Part shown: piece by piece, positions 61,065-64,000 of the stretch
Position numbering within the stretch: position 1 is the first letter of the stretch
How the letters are laid out: every line of letters starts with the position of its first letter
Assembly: GCA_017509065.1 (NCBI GenBank)
Contig: JAFWQM010000145.1
Coordinates: 1 to 64,000 of the forward strand
Source: Clostridia bacterium
GTDB taxonomy: Bacteria > Bacillota_A > Clostridia > Christensenellales > Aristaeellaceae
Reading direction: 5' to 3'
Length of the DNA stretch: 64,000 nt
Translations under genes and position numbers: made by a program
The notes under the pieces: generated by a model
What the model was told of the DNA's origin: nothing
The model's input: the letters and a program-made list of their open reading frames with translations, nothing else
The model's database searches: none

Positions 61065-61109
61065 CGAAAAAAGAGGAAAAGCCGCCCATGCGGGATATGC
61101 ATGAGCGGC
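61065..61109 (-). terminator. Terminator of the PQQ-propeller gene
   Basis: Minus strand: GCCGCTCATGC / GCATGGGCGGC (11 pairs with one T-G wobble) around a 7-base loop, followed by TTTTCCTCTTTTTT. The rest of the 210-base gap to the SpoIID gene holds nothing recognisable. Confidence 0.82.
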
Positions 61110-61122
61110 GCAGAAATAGCCG

Positions 61123-63771
61123 TCAGTTGATCTTGACACAGTACATGCAGGCATTGTTCTTGCTGCACGTGCCTACGACAAGATAGCTCTTGTACACGGC
61201 GGGGCTGCCCTGGATGGCGCCGCCAAGATTGATGGAGGAGCGCTTATCGCCGGTGCGCCCGTACAGCATGGTCAGGTTGCCGCCTTCATCGCCCTGAATA
61301 ATCCAGGCTTCGCCGCGGTCGTTATACACGGCCACGGGAGAGGAGATGGCTTCGTCCGCGAGGGCATAGCTCCACACAACCTGGCCGGAATTCTTGTCCA
61401 GCGCTATGACTTTGCTGCCGCCGCCCTCCACCTTGTTGACGGTGAAGATCACCAGATGGGAAATCGCGTTTTGGCCGATCACCGGGCTGGCCTTACAGCC
61501 GGAGGTCTGGTTCTTGTCAAAGTCGCATTTGATTTCGTAGCGCCAGATTTCATCGCCCGTCAGGGCGTTAAGCCGCCGGATGGTCACGGGGTTCTTGCTG
61601 CCAAGACGGTTATAGGCGGTATTGCCGGTATACAGGCTCACATTGCCGTTTTCGTCCATATCCAGAGCGGGGGTCGCGTCGGTATTGTCGCCGCCGTCCA
61701 CCGCCCACACGGTCTTCATCGTGTCGGAGTCCACGCAGCGGATGATACCATAAGCGTCCGTCATGTAGATATATTTGTCATACATGGCCACGCTGCTTTC
61801 TACCGCGGTCAGCGCGTCCTTTTCGCTGCCCGATTTGGTGAGCAGGTAGGTGACGTCAGGCTTGATTTCCACGGATACCGCCCTGTCAGGGAAGGTGCTG
61901 TTGGGATAGTCGAACTTTGTGTTCAGATCGACGGTGTACAGCAGCCCGTTTTCTCCGGCTACGATCATGGCATCCATGCCCTCCTGATCGCACAGGAAGA
62001 GCGCCGTACCGTCAAAAGCGCCGTTGGTGGAATACTGTTTTGGCTGCGTGTCGTGCTTGCGGCCGTTGAGCAAATACATTTCCTTGCCCGTGACCAGGCT
62101 GAACAGGCGCGTACCGATGGAGCCGGTCTTGCCGTTCGCAAGCTTGGAAATGCCCTGGCCCACTGCCAGCAGCGGCCTGCCCATGCGGTCAACGGAAACG
62201 CTGCCCTTCATGGGGTAGCCCACGTTGATCGTTTCCCGGGTGGGGGTGCCGTCCGTCAGGTCGAGGAAGTAAATCTTCCCGTCCTGCGCGCCAAAGATGA
62301 CTTCATTGAGCACCTTAGCTTTTTTATCGTCGTACAGGTTCAGCCCGGGCCGGACTTCCTTCGTCCAATGGATGATTGCTGGCTGCCCCGTCCAGCCGAC
62401 GCCGTACAGGGTGCCGCTGTCCTCCGTGCGCAGGGAACCGATGGCGGACTGCCACATGACGGAGAGAGACTCGCTCTGCACATTCGCGGTGCCGAAAGCG
62501 GCATTGCGGCGGAAGTTATCGCCGCGGAAAGTGGTCACGCCCATTGCGTAATGGTTGTATTGGTCGGGATGCGGAGCGACGTATCCCGTTTCACGCTGGA
62601 AGGAGGACAGGCTCTTTTTATTCCGGTAAACCGATTCCGTGGTTTTCAGGGAACCCGCGCCTTCGCTTGCTTCCAGACGGGGCAGCGGGGTGATGGTAGG
62701 AGCGTTGGTCGGGCCTCTGGGCGGCGCTTCCGTGGGCTCTTCGGTCGGTTCGGGCATCGGTTCCTCGGTCGGAATCACTGTCGGTTCTTCCACAGGCGTT
62801 TCAAAAGGCGCGTCAGTGGGCAGCGGCTCTTCGGTCGGGGCCCAAACGACGGCGGCGGTCAGTGCTTCGGGGGATTCCGTAGAATCAGGGAGATCATCCA
62901 AAAGAGGTATGTTGTCCTCTCCCGGCTCCTCGGTGGTAAAGACCGCCGCGGGAACCTGCGTCGTTAAAGGAACCTGCGTAGGCAGCGGCGTCTCCTCGGG
63001 AACGGGCGTCGGGTCCGCGATCACCACAGAAACGCTCTGATCCGTCCTGGTCCAGGTGTTGTTCTGCCGGATCACCGCGTAGACTTCGCCGGAAAAAGGC
63101 TCGTCAAAGATGGCGTTGATATTCCAGATAATGTTTGTTTCTTTCGATCCGTTTACCTGGTTCACCGTGCAGGCAATATCATTGCCGTCAGCGTCTTCGA
63201 TGCGCACGCTGTCCACAGACTGGTTCGTGGTCAGGCTGAACAGCAGGCGGGAGTTGGTCGTCGCGGTGCTGCTCGCCGCCTGGAAGGAGATGGCTTTCCC
63301 GGGCTCCTTCGCCTTCACCGTAATCAGGCTGTCGATGGCGTTTTTGATTGGGTTCAGAGGGCCCGCGTCCTGGATGAAATGCAGCGCGACGCAAAGAAGC
63401 AGCAAAGCGATCACCAAACCCGCGATCACTTTCAGCCAGGGGAAGGAGCGCTCGTCTTCGTCATCATAGCCGTTATCCAGGTCCGGCGTCCTGCGCATAT
63501 ACAATTGCTCGTCCGGCACGGGCGCACTTTGCCTGCTTCTGCCGCGGGAAGCGGTGGAAGCGGAAAAGCTGTCATTTTCTTCAGGCCAGCTTGACGGCTG
63601 CCTCCGCTGCCATTTGATTTCATCAACCGGTTCGTTTTCAGGAGGCAGCGTCCGGGCTGTATTTACGGCAGGGGCTTCATAACCGCCGCCCCCACTCTGG
63701 CGGCGGCGTTCGCTGCGGCGATGGCGCACCACGGATTGCTGGTCATATTTCGGGTCTTGATAATTACTCAC
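61123..63771 (-). CDS. Large membrane-anchored PQQ-type beta-propeller protein
   Basis: An 882-residue protein. A polar, Arg/Ser/Pro-rich cytoplasmic part (about 1-115) is followed by one transmembrane helix (WLKVIAGLVIALLLLCVALHFI, about 118-139), a beta domain, a long Thr-Glu-Pro linker (repeats of PTEEP, about 270-370) and a propeller with PQQ-type blades such as KVIALDKNSGQVVWSYALADE and GSPAVYKSYLVVGT. Catalytic PQQ-enzyme motifs are not evident. It is probably a surface scaffold or sensor. Start GTG 63771 (MSNYQDPKYDQQ) has GGGAGG nine bases upstream; earlier ATGs lie in front of that site. Confidence 0.8.
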   Translation of the reverse strand: MSNYQDPKYDQQSVVRHRRSERRRQSGGGGYEAPAVNTARTLPPENEPVDEIKWQRRQPSSWPEENDSFSASTASRGRSRQSAPVPDEQLYMRRTPDLDNGYDDEDERSFPWLKVIAGLVIALLLLCVALHFIQDAGPLNPIKNAIDSLITVKAKEPGKAISFQAASSTATTNSRLLFSLTTNQSVDSVRIEDADGNDIACTVNQVNGSKETNIIWNINAIFDEPFSGEVYAVIRQNNTWTRTDQSVSVVIADPTPVPEETPLPTQVPLTTQVPAAVFTTEEPGEDNIPLLDDLPDSTESPEALTAAVVWAPTEEPLPTDAPFETPVEEPTVIPTEEPMPEPTEEPTEAPPRGPTNAPTITPLPRLEASEGAGSLKTTESVYRNKKSLSSFQRETGYVAPHPDQYNHYAMGVTTFRGDNFRRNAAFGTANVQSESLSVMWQSAIGSLRTEDSGTLYGVGWTGQPAIIHWTKEVRPGLNLYDDKKAKVLNEVIFGAQDGKIYFLDLTDGTPTRETINVGYPMKGSVSVDRMGRPLLAVGQGISKLANGKTGSIGTRLFSLVTGKEMYLLNGRKHDTQPKQYSTNGAFDGTALFLCDQEGMDAMIVAGENGLLYTVDLNTKFDYPNSTFPDRAVSVEIKPDVTYLLTKSGSEKDALTAVESSVAMYDKYIYMTDAYGIIRCVDSDTMKTVWAVDGGDNTDATPALDMDENGNVSLYTGNTAYNRLGSKNPVTIRRLNALTGDEIWRYEIKCDFDKNQTSGCKASPVIGQNAISHLVIFTVNKVEGGGSKVIALDKNSGQVVWSYALADEAISSPVAVYNDRGEAWIIQGDEGGNLTMLYGRTGDKRSSINLGGAIQGSPAVYKSYLVVGTCSKNNACMYCVKIN

Positions 63772-63820
63772 AGGATGAATCCTCCCGTACATCATACAAA
63801 GTACAAAAACACCCATATAT

Positions 63821-63849
63821 AGTATACCAGAAACGGGCCGGATACACAA
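63821..63849 (-). promoter_or_regulatory. Promoter of the PQQ-propeller gene
   Basis: Minus strand: TTGTGT (plus 63844-63849), 17 bases, TATACT (plus 63821-63826), about 50 bases before GTG 63771. Confidence 0.65.
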
Positions 63850-63908
63850 GCCAAAATTGCTGTCCCCAAAAGGTTTAACAGAAAATTCATCGGAAAGAAA
63901 AAGGAAGC

Positions 63909-63937
63909 TTCATTTTTGCGTGCAGATATGTTACAAT
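63909..63937 (+). promoter_or_regulatory. Promoter for the gene entering at the right edge
   Basis: TTCATT (63909-63914), 17 bases, TACAAT (63932-63937), 35 bases before ATG 63973. Confidence 0.5.
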
Positions 63938-63972
63938 GATCGGGAAAACATAACGGGAGGACAGGAACCGCC

Positions 63973-64000
63973 ATGCACCGCTTTTTCGCTGAGAGACTGG
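63973..64000 (+). CDS. Start of a gene cut by the window, possibly RsmE
   Basis: Nine codons (MHRFFAERL) after ACGGGAGGACAGG. The M-x-R-F-F opening is typical of RsmE, the 16S rRNA m3U1498 methyltransferase, which in many Firmicutes lies near prmA (here 10 kb away). Too little is visible for a firm call. Confidence 0.4.

Noticed and set aside
61456..62967. Plus-strand open frame of 503 codons opposite the PQQ-propeller gene
   Set aside because: It mirrors the propeller and TEP-linker codons (Gly-Ser-Val runs opposite the linker) and has no start signals.
1..64000. Integrase, transposase, toxin-antitoxin or phage-defence genes
   Set aside because: None of the supported genes carries such motifs; the only mobile-element hints are remnants in 24346-25900 and the 75-residue protein at 58852.

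Overview
The window reads as chromosomal DNA of a strictly anaerobic Firmicute of the class Clostridia, most likely a plant-fibre-fed gut or rumen species. Reasons (inference): Firmicutes-type glycan loci with an LplA/LplB/YtcP-like ABC importer and a YesM/YesN-like two-component system, a ferredoxin-linked 2-oxoacid oxidoreductase, a Spo0A-type DNA-binding domain, a SpoIID-domain protein, strong AGGAGG-type ribosome binding sites and compact operons with ATGA/TGATG overlaps. No rRNA, tRNA, CRISPR array, integrase or transposase was recognised.

Region 1 (1-24345, all + strand) is a large carbohydrate and plant-glycoside utilisation locus. It holds a pectin-acetylesterase-like protein (cut by the window edge), a BD-FAE-type esterase, a domain-permuted GH3 beta-glucosidase, a GH78 alpha-L-rhamnosidase, a GH94 phosphorylase and a tannase/feruloyl-esterase-family protein. 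None of the complete enzymes has a signal peptide, so degradation is probably cytoplasmic after uptake. Then come a response regulator, a solute-binding protein with two permeases, a sensor kinase, a GH2 hydrolase, and a sugar catabolic block: DUF4432 epimerase-like protein, FucI-like isomerase, FGGY kinase and class II aldolase.

Region 2 (24346-25900) is a decayed stretch: the tail of a glycoside hydrolase, an intact AEC-family transporter, the tail of an ABC exporter ATPase and, next to a Sel1-repeat gene, a diverged copy of the rpsI 3' end. Region 3 (26555-27591, - strand) is the rplM-rpsI operon with a consensus promoter, a probable L13 leader and a UUCG terminator.

Region 4 (27815-36491) holds a large secreted BspA-type leucine-rich-repeat/Ig-repeat protein, a SWIM-SNF2 helicase, a membrane-anchored DUF5711 propeller protein and hemW. 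Region 5 (36524-44775) is a histidine operon, hisZ-G-D-C-B-H-A-(DinB-like)-F-IE. HisZ plus short HisG form the hetero-octameric ATP phosphoribosyltransferase. No histidinol-phosphatase is present in it.

Region 6 (44815-52418) has an XRE/TPR regulator, a LysR regulator and, divergent from it, korDABC-sucCD. This operon would convert 2-oxoglutarate to succinate with reduced ferredoxin and one nucleoside triphosphate; a PQ-loop membrane protein follows.

Region 7 (52499-64000) is mainly housekeeping and envelope: prmA and a GNAT acetyltransferase, murC, a YhhN-like membrane protein, a two-gene ThrE-type exporter translationally coupled to a divergent Spo0A-like regulator, a small mobile-element-associated protein, a SpoIID/SH3 protein, a large membrane-anchored PQQ-propeller protein and the start of a probable rsmE.

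Family calls come from reading motifs in the translations; no database search was possible. Substrates in region 1 are inferred from enzyme families only.
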